From positions 1 to 40,446 of the forward strand of contig JAFQHD010000232.1 in NCBI GenBank assembly GCA_017398145.1: a stretch of 40,446 bases of DNA, given 5' to 3'. This stretch comes from Clostridia bacterium (GTDB taxonomy: Bacteria > Bacillota > Clostridia > Oscillospirales > CAG-272). A program made the translations under genes and the position numbers. Shown in pieces: positions 7,324 through 13,926 of the stretch (the first letter of the stretch is position 1; every line of letters starts with the position of its first letter). Under the pieces are notes generated by a model. The model worked only from the letters and a program-made list of their open reading frames with translations. It made no database searches and was not told where the DNA came from.

Positions 7324-7944
7324 TTCCTTTGTATCTATAAAAAATTCCTTGAAATAAGGCAGCTTCTCGATAAGAGCGCAGAGCTCGTGCCACTCTTCAA
7401 GCTTATGGTTCTTTCTGGCATAGTATATGTTGGCTAAATTCTCATAATTCAGCGTACAGGTACGCATCTGATTGTAGCTTGAGGGCAGGAACTGGATCAT
7501 ATCATACCAATATTTTTTGTCCTTATCCACAAGATACTTCTGACGAAGCACCTCCATATATTCAACTACCTTTACAAACTCAGCCTTACATTCCTCTGTC
7601 ATATGATCGCAGCTGAAATCGTCAAGGGTGAACTCCTTTGAATGTATCTTGTGCATTGTGGAGGTAGAGTTGGCAACGGTGCCTACCTTGTAGGTGTCAA
7701 ACTCCTTCCACCAGTAAAGAGGCGCCGTGATATCAATAGAAATAAATATCTGTCTTACGAACTTTCGGTGATCCGAGCCTGCCTTGCAGAGACGCATACA
7801 TAAGCCCAAGTCGTTCTCACCCAAAATATAATTTCCCTTCTCATCATAATAGGAATCCGTCTTATCCCAACTGTTCATGGGGTTACGGGCACCTCTGACA
7901 GCGTTTTCAAAATTCATTACACTAATTTTTTCAAGCTTTATCAT
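7321..7944 (-). CDS. ThyX-like superfamily protein of unknown function
   Basis: The 207-residue soluble protein begins MIKLEKISVMNFENAVRGAR and contains DITAPLYWWKEFDTYKVG followed by TVANSTSTMHKI at residues about 92-121, and a helical C-terminus TLNYENLANIYYARK. The middle block has the same spacing and character as the region of flavin-dependent thymidylate synthase ThyX that reads I-APIF...FRHR..S.NE..., and the C-terminal helix resembles the ThyX NLR..FL.LR helix. The RHR motif needed for dUMP methylation is absent, so it should not be called a thymidylate synthase. The relationship is my inference from pattern. The start at 7944 has GGAG eight bases upstream and a good promoter at 7974-8003. 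Confidence 0.6.
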   Translation of the reverse strand: MIKLEKISVMNFENAVRGARNPMNSWDKTDSYYDEKGNYILGENDLGLCMRLCKAGSDHRKFVRQIFISIDITAPLYWWKEFDTYKVGTVANSTSTMHKIHSKEFTLDDFSCDHMTEECKAEFVKVVEYMEVLRQKYLVDKDKKYWYDMIQFLPSSYNQMRTCTLNYENLANIYYARKNHKLEEWHELCALIEKLPYFKEFFIDTKE

Positions 7945-7973
7945 TTCATAGACTCCTTATAATATTATTATCT

Positions 7974-8003
7974 ATTCTAACATATTTTACCGACAACTGT
8001 CAA
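7974..8003 (-). promoter_or_regulatory. promoter of the ThyX-like gene
   Basis: Reading the minus strand, TTGACA (8003-7998), an 18-base spacer and TAGAAT (7979-7974) precede the gene starting at 7944. It is back to back with the promoter at 8010-8038; the two -35 boxes are only 6 bases apart. Confidence 0.7.
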
Positions 8004-8009
8004 TATCAC

Positions 8010-8038
8010 TTGACAAACAAGTATAAGAGTATCATAAT
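8010..8038 (+). promoter_or_regulatory. promoter of the cyclase-family gene
   Basis: A perfect TTGACA (8010-8015), a 17-base spacer and CATAAT (8033-8038) sit just upstream of the gene at 8055. A start near 8045 would leave only about 10 bases of leader carrying GAGAGGA. Confidence 0.72.
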
Positions 8039-8054
8039 ATAGCTGTAGAGAGGA

Positions 8055-8642
8055 ATGATGACATTGAAAATTTACGATATAACGCAAGAGCTCTTCTCCT
8101 GTGAGGTCTATCCCGGAGACCCCGCTCCAAAGAAAGAGATCCTGGCTTCAACAAACAAAGGGGATGTATGTAATCTCAGCGCACTTTATATGTGCGCCCA
8201 CAACGGTACACATATAGACGCCCCCTATCATTTCTTCGGGGAGGGTAAGACCGTGGATATGCTCCCTCTCTCAAAGACTGTAGGTGAGGCCTATGTATGT
8301 GAGCATAAGGGAGATGTGAGTGCAGAGGATGCAGAAAATATATTGAAAAAAGCAGATGGAATAAGCCGTATACTCATTAAGGGTGATGTTACTGTGACAG
8401 CCGAGGCGGCAAGGGTATTTGCCGAGGCGGGAATAGACCTTTTAGGCAATGAGAGCCAGACTGTCGGACCAAAAGATGCACCTATGCAGGTACATAAGAT
8501 ACTGCTGTCAAAGAATATAGTCCTTCTTGAAGGAATAAGACTACAGGATGTCTCCGAGGGAAAATATCTTCTCTGTGCACAGCCGATAAATCTCAAAGGA
8601 TGCGACGGCGCGCCGACAAGGGCTATACTTATCAAAATGTAA
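8055..8642 (+). CDS. cyclase-family (kynurenine formamidase-like) metal hydrolase
   Basis: The signature HNGTHIDAPYHF near residue 53 carries the metal-binding histidines and aspartate of the cyclase/KynB superfamily (Pfam Cyclase), and the opening YDITQELFS plus YPGDP is typical. Members hydrolyse aryl formamides or related amides; the substrate here is unknown because no tryptophan-degradation genes are nearby. Length, 195 residues, is normal. The start is uncertain: ATG 8055, ATG 8058 and TTG 8064 all follow the same GAGAGG site, and TTG 8064 would give the family-like start M-KIYDITQE. The last three codons and stop fall inside the repeat motif at 8633. Confidence 0.83.
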   Translation: MMTLKIYDITQELFSCEVYPGDPAPKKEILASTNKGDVCNLSALYMCAHNGTHIDAPYHFFGEGKTVDMLPLSKTVGEAYVCEHKGDVSAEDAENILKKADGISRILIKGDVTVTAEAARVFAEAGIDLLGNESQTVGPKDAPMQVHKILLSKNIVLLEGIRLQDVSEGKYLLCAQPINLKGCDGAPTRAILIKM

Positions 8643-8694
8643 AATGTATAATTTAGGAGGATTTTTGAACCTGAGTCAAAAATCTTCCTTTTTT
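8633..8694 (+). repeat. short hairpin element overlapping a gene end
   Basis: CAAAATGTAAAATG at 8633-8646, followed 23 bases after its start by GGAGG and a hairpin, matches the element at 7259 almost base for base. The cyclase gene's last codons (AAA ATG TAA) are encoded by it, so the element either inserted at the gene end or has been captured as its terminator. Confidence 0.5.
8656..8694 (+). terminator. terminator after the cyclase-family gene
   Basis: GGAGGATTTTTGA (8656-8668), a 7-base loop and TCAAAAATCTTCC (8676-8688) make a 13-bp stem with one G-U pair, followed by six T (8689-8694). Confidence 0.87.
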
Positions 8695-8708
8695 AGGCTT
8701 TAAAACTA

Positions 8709-8737
8709 TTGTATTATTTTTAATTTTGTGGTATCAT
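8709..8737 (+). promoter_or_regulatory. promoter of the uppP-ftsK unit
   Basis: TTGTAT (8709-8714), a 17-base spacer and TATCAT (8732-8737) follow the preceding terminator and lie 40 bases before uppP. Confidence 0.55.
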
Positions 8738-8776
8738 ATAATAGATTATAATTTTATTAAGGTAGGTAGATATAAT

Positions 8777-9619
8777 ATGTCAAAATGGGTATTCGCTGTG
8801 ATAAGCGGTATTATTCAGGGTCTTGCAGAGTTTCTGCCCATATCAAGCTCGGGACATCTTTCCCTTTTCCAAAACTTCTTCGGTATGGATGAGATCCCCA
8901 TGACCTTTGATATCATGCTCCATCTCGGAACTCTTGCCGCTGTTTTCATCGTATACCACAAGGATATATTTCCTCTTGTGCCCGCATTCTTTACAATGAT
9001 GGGCAAGGTATTCAAGGGCAAGTTCAAGTTAAGCGAGGCTACAGTTCACGAGCGCTTTGTGCTTATGGTGCTTGTCGCTACCGTTCCTCTTGTACTGGTA
9101 GTTCCCTTCACCGATTATATCGACCTTGTAGGACAGACCAGCTGGGCTATCGGTATTATACTTATCATCAACGGCATTATGCTCTTCGTTTCGGATAAGC
9201 TTGCAAGCGGCAAGGTGAATGCAGAAAACATCAAGCCCCGTAACGCACTCGTTACAGGCCTGTTTCAGATGTGTGCTACCCTTCCCGGACTTTCCCGCTC
9301 AGGCTCTACCATTACAGGCGGTCTGACACAAGGTTTTAACCGCGAGTATGCGGTAAAGTTCTCCTTTATCATGAGTATTCCCGCTATCCTCGGTGCTGCT
9401 GTCACCGATATTCCCGATGTTATGGAGGGGGCTATTGCAAAAGCAGATATTCTCCCCTTTATCGTTGGAACCCTTGTGGCTTTTGTCAGCGGTATTGCCG
9501 CAATGAAGCTGCTTATCTACATATCAAAAAAATCAAATTTCAGAATATTCTCCGTATATTGCCTTATCGTAGGCGCCCTTATAATCGTCCTTGATCTCTG
9601 CAATATAACGTTTGCTTAA
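8777..9619 (+). CDS. uppP: undecaprenyl-diphosphate phosphatase UppP (BacA)
   Basis: UppP is an integral membrane enzyme that dephosphorylates undecaprenyl diphosphate, recycling the lipid carrier for peptidoglycan and other wall polymers; extra copies give bacitracin tolerance. The two active-site blocks are GIIQGLAEFLPISSSGHL (residues about 9-26) and PGLSRSGSTI (about 172-181), and several hydrophobic helices span the 280-residue protein, which is the usual length. I start at ATG 8777 because it gives the family-standard N-terminus MSKWVFAVISG; earlier in-frame codons run into the promoter. ftsK follows after 21 bases. Confidence 0.95.
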   Translation: MSKWVFAVISGIIQGLAEFLPISSSGHLSLFQNFFGMDEIPMTFDIMLHLGTLAAVFIVYHKDIFPLVPAFFTMMGKVFKGKFKLSEATVHERFVLMVLVATVPLVLVVPFTDYIDLVGQTSWAIGIILIINGIMLFVSDKLASGKVNAENIKPRNALVTGLFQMCATLPGLSRSGSTITGGLTQGFNREYAVKFSFIMSIPAILGAAVTDIPDVMEGAIAKADILPFIVGTLVAFVSGIAAMKLLIYISKKSNFRIFSVYCLIVGALIIVLDLCNITFA

Positions 9620-9640
9620 TTCACACATAAGGAAGTAAAA

Positions 9641-12094
9641 ATGCCAAACAAAAAGAAAACAACAAAAAAAGTATATAAAAAGTCAACCTCAAAAACCGCG
9701 GCGAAGAAGACAGCTTCAAAAAGATCCGAGCTTTCCTCCCTGCATTACGTAATGCCTTGGGTGCTGGGTCTGATCTCGGTGTTTACCGCTATCTGTCTCT
9801 ATTTCACCGATTATTCGGGATTCGTAGGCAAGTGGCTTCACGATCTTTTCCTCGGTCTCTTCGGCGGTGCGGGATATATGACCCCCTTTATGCTTGCGGT
9901 CATAGCCTTCTTCTGGAAGGCTGATGCCAAGAATTTCTATATCGGCAAGCGCATAGCCTTTGCCGCAACAATAACTATATCTGTTTCAGCCTTTATACAT
10001 TCCTTCGGTGAGCTGACCGCTGTCTTCAATATGGTCGAGCTCTGGAAGGAGGGTGTCAAGCTTCACGGCGGCGGTGCTGTAGGCGGTTTCGTCGGAAGCT
10101 GTTTCAAAGCCGCTATCGGCAAGCCGGGGCTTATCATACTGACCCTGCTTCTTATGATAGTTTTTACTATATTCTTCATAGGCTTCACTCCCGCTATGAT
10201 AGGCTCTTACCTTTCCAATTACTTCACCGTAAAGAAGAAGGAAAGAGACGAATACAAGAAGGAAAGAGAAAAGGAGCTTCATACCCACAAGCCCGAGGCT
10301 TACCTTCCCGATGATGATTTCGCCGAGCCTGCCGCACCTGAGGTGGATATACCCATAGACGACACTCCCAAGGTAGACCCCGAAATATTTGAACGTATCA
10401 AGAGCGAGATAAATCAGGCAAACGAGCCCCGTGAACCCAAGTTCAAGAAGGACGAAAAGCCTTATACGGGAGAGCAGGTAAACCTTGACGAGGTATATCT
10501 TGACGAGGATGAGCAGGAGCTTATCAAGAAGGCGGCGCAGTCTGCCGAGCTCGAGGTAGAGAGAGTGCCCGTTGAGGAACCCAAAGAGGAAGAAAAGCCC
10601 GTAAAAAAAGAAAAGCCCAAGTATATCTTTCCTCCCATATCCCTGCTCTCGCAGGCTAAGAAGCCCGAGAACGAGGATATCACCGAGGAGCTGCGCACAA
10701 ATGCTAATAAGTTGGTAGAGACCCTTGCAAGCTTTAAGGTAAGAACTAAAATAATCGATATCTCAAGAGGTCCGGCTATCACCAGATACGAGCTCCAGCC
10801 CGAGGAGGGTGTAAGAGTCCGTCAGATAGCAAACCTTGTTGACGATATCGCCCTTAACCTTGCCACAAGCGGTATCCGTATCGAGGCTCCTATCCCCGGT
10901 AAGGCTGCCGTGGGTATCGAGGTCCCCAACAAGACAAGAACGGTGGTCGGACTTCGCGAGCAACTTGAAGCTCCCACCTTCAAGGAAGCAAAGAGCCGTC
11001 TCACAGCATCCCTGGGTGTTGATGTTGCGGGCGAGCCCATATATATGGATATAGCAAAGATGCCCCACCTCCTCGTAGCGGGTGCTACAGGTCAGGGTAA
11101 ATCGGTGTGCATCAACTCTATCATCGTAAGTATGCTCTACAAGGCATCTCCCGACGAGGTCAAGCTTATCCTTATCGACCCCAAGAAGGTCGAGTTCGTA
11201 CCCTATAACGGACTTCCCCATCTTCTCGTTCCCGTCGTCACCGACCCCAAGAAGGCAGCAGGCTCGCTGCAGTGGGCTGTAGGTGAGATGGAAAGACGTT
11301 ATCAGCTTATGGAGTCCCTTGGTGTACGCGACATCTACAACTTTAATATGAAGACCAAGGACGATCCCACCTACGAATATATTCCTCAGGTAGTTATCAT
11401 CATTGACGAGTTGGCTGACCTTATGATGACAGCCCCCGATCAGGTAGAGGACTCTATCTGCCGTCTTGCTCAGAAGGCAAGAGCCGCAGGTATGCATCTT
11501 ATCTTAGGCACACAGAGACCCTCCGTGGATGTTGTTACTGGTCTTATCAAGGCAAACATCCCCTCCCGAATCTCCTGCAAGACCACAAGCCAGGTGGACA
11601 GCCGTACCATCCTTGATATGGCAGGTGCGGAGAAGCTTATCGGCCGCGGTGATATGCTCTACGCTCCCGTAGGTGCACCCAAGCCTATGCGTGTTCAGGG
11701 CTCCTTCGTCCACGAGGACGATGTTGCCAAGGTAACAGACTTTATCCGCTCAAAGGTTGGCGAAAGCGAATACGACGAATCGGTAATCGAAAAGATCGAG
11801 CAGGAAGCCGCAAAATGCGGTGTTAAGAAGGGCGCATCAATGGCTTCTGCCGATATGGATGACGACGAGGACTCTGACCCTATGCTCAAGCAGGCAATAG
11901 AGTTAGCAGTTGAGTCGGGTAAGATATCCACCTCACTCATTCAGCGTAAGCTCTCTCTCGGCTACGGACGAGCTGCCAAGCTTATCGATACCATGGAAAA
12001 GATGGGCATCGTCGGTGCTCCCGAAGGCAATAAGCCAAGACAGGTGCTTATGACCGAGGCTGAGTATCAGGAAATGGTGATGAGAGAGGAATAA
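9641..12094 (+). CDS. ftsK: DNA translocase FtsK/SpoIIIE
   Basis: This hexameric membrane-anchored pump moves chromosomal DNA through the division or sporulation septum. The 817-residue protein has a Lys-rich start, hydrophobic helices between residues about 33 and 190, a charged linker to about 330, and the motor: Walker A GATGQGKSV near residue 480, Walker B VVIIIDELADLMM near 585, and GTQRPSVDVVTGLIKANIPS near 625. The C-terminal winged-helix gamma domain (about 750-815, KISTSLIQRKLSLGYGRA) reads KOPS/SRS polarity sequences. The RBS AAGGAAG precedes the ATG and uppP lies 21 bases upstream. The hairpin element begins 4 bases after its stop. Confidence 0.96.
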   Translation: MPNKKKTTKKVYKKSTSKTAAKKTASKRSELSSLHYVMPWVLGLISVFTAICLYFTDYSGFVGKWLHDLFLGLFGGAGYMTPFMLAVIAFFWKADAKNFYIGKRIAFAATITISVSAFIHSFGELTAVFNMVELWKEGVKLHGGGAVGGFVGSCFKAAIGKPGLIILTLLLMIVFTIFFIGFTPAMIGSYLSNYFTVKKKERDEYKKEREKELHTHKPEAYLPDDDFAEPAAPEVDIPIDDTPKVDPEIFERIKSEINQANEPREPKFKKDEKPYTGEQVNLDEVYLDEDEQELIKKAAQSAELEVERVPVEEPKEEEKPVKKEKPKYIFPPISLLSQAKKPENEDITEELRTNANKLVETLASFKVRTKIIDISRGPAITRYELQPEEGVRVRQIANLVDDIALNLATSGIRIEAPIPGKAAVGIEVPNKTRTVVGLREQLEAPTFKEAKSRLTASLGVDVAGEPIYMDIAKMPHLLVAGATGQGKSVCINSIIVSMLYKASPDEVKLILIDPKKVEFVPYNGLPHLLVPVVTDPKKAAGSLQWAVGEMERRYQLMESLGVRDIYNFNMKTKDDPTYEYIPQVVIIIDELADLMMTAPDQVEDSICRLAQKARAAGMHLILGTQRPSVDVVTGLIKANIPSRISCKTTSQVDSRTILDMAGAEKLIGRGDMLYAPVGAPKPMRVQGSFVHEDDVAKVTDFIRSKVGESEYDESVIEKIEQEAAKCGVKKGASMASADMDDDEDSDPMLKQAIELAVESGKISTSLIQRKLSLGYGRAAKLIDTMEKMGIVGAPEGNKPRQVLMTEAEYQEMVMREE

Positions 12095-12097
12095 TAA

Positions 12098-12213
12098 ATG
12101 AATTGACAACTTCGTTGTCATGAATTGATGCGTTGCATCATGAATTGACACTTCGTGTCATGAATTGTATCCTTCGGATACATTAAGGAAGCTTTTTGCT
12201 TATGGCAAAAAGC
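12098..12213 (+). repeat. left hairpin array (linker ATGAATT)
   Basis: The hairpins are GACAAC-TTC-GTTGTC (12105-12119), GATGC-GTT-GCATC (12127-12139), GACAC-TTC-GTGTC (12147-12159), GTATCC-TTC-GGATAC (12167-12181) and GCTTTTTGC-TTATG-GCAAAAAGC (12191-12213). Every stem is perfectly paired, yet no two stems have the same sequence. Linker spacing is 22, 20 and 20 bases. Confidence 0.9.
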
Positions 12214-12238
12214 AATTCCATCAATATAGAGGTTTGTT

Positions 12239-12595
12239 ATGAAGGAAAATATATTGGTAGCCTTGTCGAAACAGTTCTCTGTAGACATAATAAATGTATG
12301 TTCTCATATTGATACCTTTAAACATGGAAACTTATTGGCAAATCAGCTTCTTCGCAGCGGAACAAGCATCGGTGCCAACATACATGAAGGTAATTATGCA
12401 CAAAGCAGAGCGGATTTTATTTCAAAGTTTCAGATTGCATTAAAAGAATGCTATGAAACTGACTATTGGTTAGATATATTCCGTACAGCCGAAATCATTA
12501 CCGAAGAGGACTACAACAACCTTTACAATCAATGCTGCAAAATACGAAGAACTCTCGCCGCTTCTTTAAACACCGCAAAAGCTAATTCAAATTAG
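12239..12595 (+). CDS. four-helix-bundle protein (TIGR02436 / S23-Avd family)
   Basis: The 118-residue protein is predicted all-helical and carries the family signature LLRSGTSIGANIHEG at residues about 37-51, then SRADFISKFQIALKECYETDYWL at about 56-78. Relatives are the protein encoded in 23S rRNA intervening sequences and the Avd accessory protein of diversity-generating retroelements; both are basic bundles that act with structured RNA, but this subfamily has no proven role. AGAGG is six bases before the ATG. The gene sits exactly in the middle of the inverted hairpin arrays, and its codons are more A/T-ending than those of ftsK and the DJ-1 gene, consistent with acquisition. No reverse transcriptase or template repeat is present, so it is not a diversity-generating cassette. 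Confidence 0.9.
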   Translation: MKENILVALSKQFSVDIINVCSHIDTFKHGNLLANQLLRSGTSIGANIHEGNYAQSRADFISKFQIALKECYETDYWLDIFRTAEIITEEDYNNLYNQCCKIRRTLAASLNTAKANSN

Positions 12596-12598
12596 TTT

Positions 12599-12709
12599 GA
12601 TTTTCGCCATAGCGAAAATCTACCTTAATGTGCTTTAGCACAATTCATGACGGCTTGCCGTCAATTCATGGCATAACCAATTCATGAAAGCCAACGGCTT
12701 TCAATTCAT
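12599..12709 (-). repeat. right hairpin array (linker AATTCAT)
   Basis: The hairpins are GATTTTCGC-CATA-GCGAAAATC (12599-12620), TGTGC-TTTA-GCACA (12629-12642), GACGGC-TT-GCCGTC (12649-12662), a degenerate GGCATAACC (12670-12678, only the two outer pairs match) and GAAAGCC-AAC-GGCTTTC (12686-12702). Linkers are the reverse complement of those in the left array and in the same number. The region ends 10 bases before the RBS of the next gene. Confidence 0.88.
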
Positions 12710-12737
12710 CATTTTCTACGAAGGAGAAAATATAATT

Positions 12738-13274
12738 ATGTTTTACATTTTCCTTGCCGACGGATTTGAAGAAATAGAGGCACTCTGCCCTTATGATCTT
12801 CTGCTCCGTGCAGGCATTCCCGTAAAGACAGTATCTATAAACGAAACAACACTTGTAACCGGAACACACGGTATAAAGGTCTACGCCGATATTACGCTCT
12901 CCGAAACGGATGACCATTTTGAAGGCATTATGCTTCCCGGCGGACTTCCCGGTGCGGACAACCTTAATAACTGTGAGAAGGTACAGGAGTACCTTGCAAA
13001 GGCAGATAAGGAAGGCAAGCTTATTACCGCTATATGTGCCGCACCCTATGTTTTAGGTCAGGCAGGGTATTTAAAGGGCAAGAAAGCCACCTGCTTCCCC
13101 GGCTTTGAGAACAGACTTGACGGTGCCGTACATTGCACAGATAAGGTAGTGACCGACGGCAATATTATAACCGCCAAGGGTATGGGTGCCGCCTTTGAAT
13201 TTGGTATAGAGATCATTAAATACTATAAAGGTGAAGATTTTGCTTCTGATATTGCAGCAAAAACACAACATTAA
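12738..13274 (+). CDS. DJ-1/PfpI family protein
   Basis: The 178-residue cytosolic protein belongs to the DJ-1/ThiJ/YajL subfamily. FEEIEA at residues about 10-15 gives the conserved glutamate, GIMLPGGLPGADNL lies near residue 61, and the nucleophile-elbow cysteine is in AICAAPYVLGQAG near residue 99. Family members are variously reported as glyoxalases, protein deglycases or redox chaperones; which applies here cannot be told from sequence. I start at ATG 12738 because GAAGGAG is about 12 bases upstream and the strand-1 motif MFYIFLADGFEE begins there; the longer frame upstream only reads through the hairpin array. The gene heads a run with the folate cyclo-ligase, CPBP and mltG genes. Confidence 0.9.
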   Translation: MFYIFLADGFEEIEALCPYDLLLRAGIPVKTVSINETTLVTGTHGIKVYADITLSETDDHFEGIMLPGGLPGADNLNNCEKVQEYLAKADKEGKLITAICAAPYVLGQAGYLKGKKATCFPGFENRLDGAVHCTDKVVTDGNIITAKGMGAAFEFGIEIIKYYKGEDFASDIAAKTQH

Positions 13275-13332
13275 AAATGTGTGATTCGAGATTTCACACT
13301 ACGCATATATCACACCGACAATATTGACTGTT

Positions 13333-13926
13333 ATGAATGAATTACGAGAACGTAAAAACAAAATAAGAGAAGAATTTAAAGCGCTGAGAAGAAATATGGA
13401 CCCTGAAGTTAAAACGGCATACGACCGTAAGATATGTCAGCGGTTTATGTCACTTGCAACCTACCGCTTTGCAGATTCGCTCTTGCTCTATGCTCCTCTC
13501 AAATATGAGATAGACATTATGCCTATAGCCGAGGATGCGCTGAAAAAAGGTAAAACTGTGGCATTTCCCCGATGTAACAGAGAAGAGCATACTATGACCT
13601 ATTATATAGTCACCGACCTGTCACAGCTTAAGGAGGGCTATTACGGGATCAGAGAGCCTGACCCGTGTCTGCCCATCTATGATCCAAAGCAGCGACAAGG
13701 TGAAAATGCGGTATGCTTTGTTCCGGCACTTGCCTTTGACCGCAAGGGATACCGTGTAGGCTACGGCAAAGGCTTCTATGACAGATATCTTTCCTCCTTT
13801 GGCGGAGCAAAGATGGGCGTTGAATACAGTGCCTGTGTCGTGGATACTCTGCCCAGAGGCAGATATGATACCGCCGTTGATTTTTTGGTTACCGAAAAAG
13901 GAGTTGTCACCATCAATGCGAATTAA
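13333..13926 (+). CDS. 5-formyltetrahydrofolate cyclo-ligase
   Basis: This enzyme (YgfA/MTHFS family) uses ATP to convert 5-formyl-THF to 5,10-methenyl-THF, clearing an inhibitory folate in the cytosol. The 197 residues show the N-terminal basic helix RKNKIREEF, LLYAPLKYEIDI near residue 54, VCFVPALAFDRKGYRVGYGKGFYDRYL at about 130-156 (the nucleotide-binding signature) and the C-terminal DFLVTEKGV. I take ATG 13333; TTG 13324 is also in frame and neither has a clear Shine-Dalgarno site. The 58-base gap before it contains a weak 6-bp hairpin (13279-13299). The next gene overlaps by 11 bases. Confidence 0.92.
   Translation: MNELRERKNKIREEFKALRRNMDPEVKTAYDRKICQRFMSLATYRFADSLLLYAPLKYEIDIMPIAEDALKKGKTVAFPRCNREEHTMTYYIVTDLSQLKEGYYGIREPDPCLPIYDPKQRQGENAVCFVPALAFDRKGYRVGYGKGFYDRYLSSFGGAKMGVEYSACVVDTLPRGRYDTAVDFLVTEKGVVTINAN

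Larger units (their letters stand above)
12098..12709. mobile_element. symmetrical hairpin-array element carrying a four-helix-bundle gene
   Basis: The 612-base unit is delimited by ATGAATT and its reverse complement AATTCAT. The left side has linkers ATGAATT at 12098, 12120, 12140 and 12160, then ATTAAGG at 12182. The right side mirrors this with CCTTAAT at 12623 and AATTCAT at 12642, 12663, 12679 and 12703. A small hairpin sits between each pair of neighbouring linkers on each side, and the only gene lies at the centre. No transposase, no obvious target duplication and no known IS ends are visible, so mobility is inferred from the structure, the symmetrical boundaries, the gene's lower G+C feel and the second copy of the layout at 19311-19501. 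It separates ftsK from the DJ-1 gene in an otherwise compact co-directional run. Confidence 0.65.

Noticed and set aside
7321..7944. Functional thymidylate synthase ThyX
   Set aside because: The RHR catalytic/FAD motif is missing, so only a remote structural relationship is proposed.
12239..12595. Diversity-generating retroelement accessory gene (avd)
   Set aside because: The protein family fits, but there is no reverse transcriptase, no template/variable repeat pair and no C-type lectin target nearby.
12098..12709. CRISPR array
   Set aside because: The repeated unit is only 7 bases, spacing is about 20, the spacers are hairpins, the orientation flips across the gene, and no cas genes are present.
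12684..12737. Longer start for the DJ-1 gene
   Set aside because: The extra 18 codons read through the last hairpin and linker of the array, and the RBS lies downstream of that start.
13279..13299. Another member of the hairpin-array family (GTGTGA...TCACAC)
   Set aside because: A single 6-bp stem with a 9-base loop and no linker motif; not distinguishable from chance.
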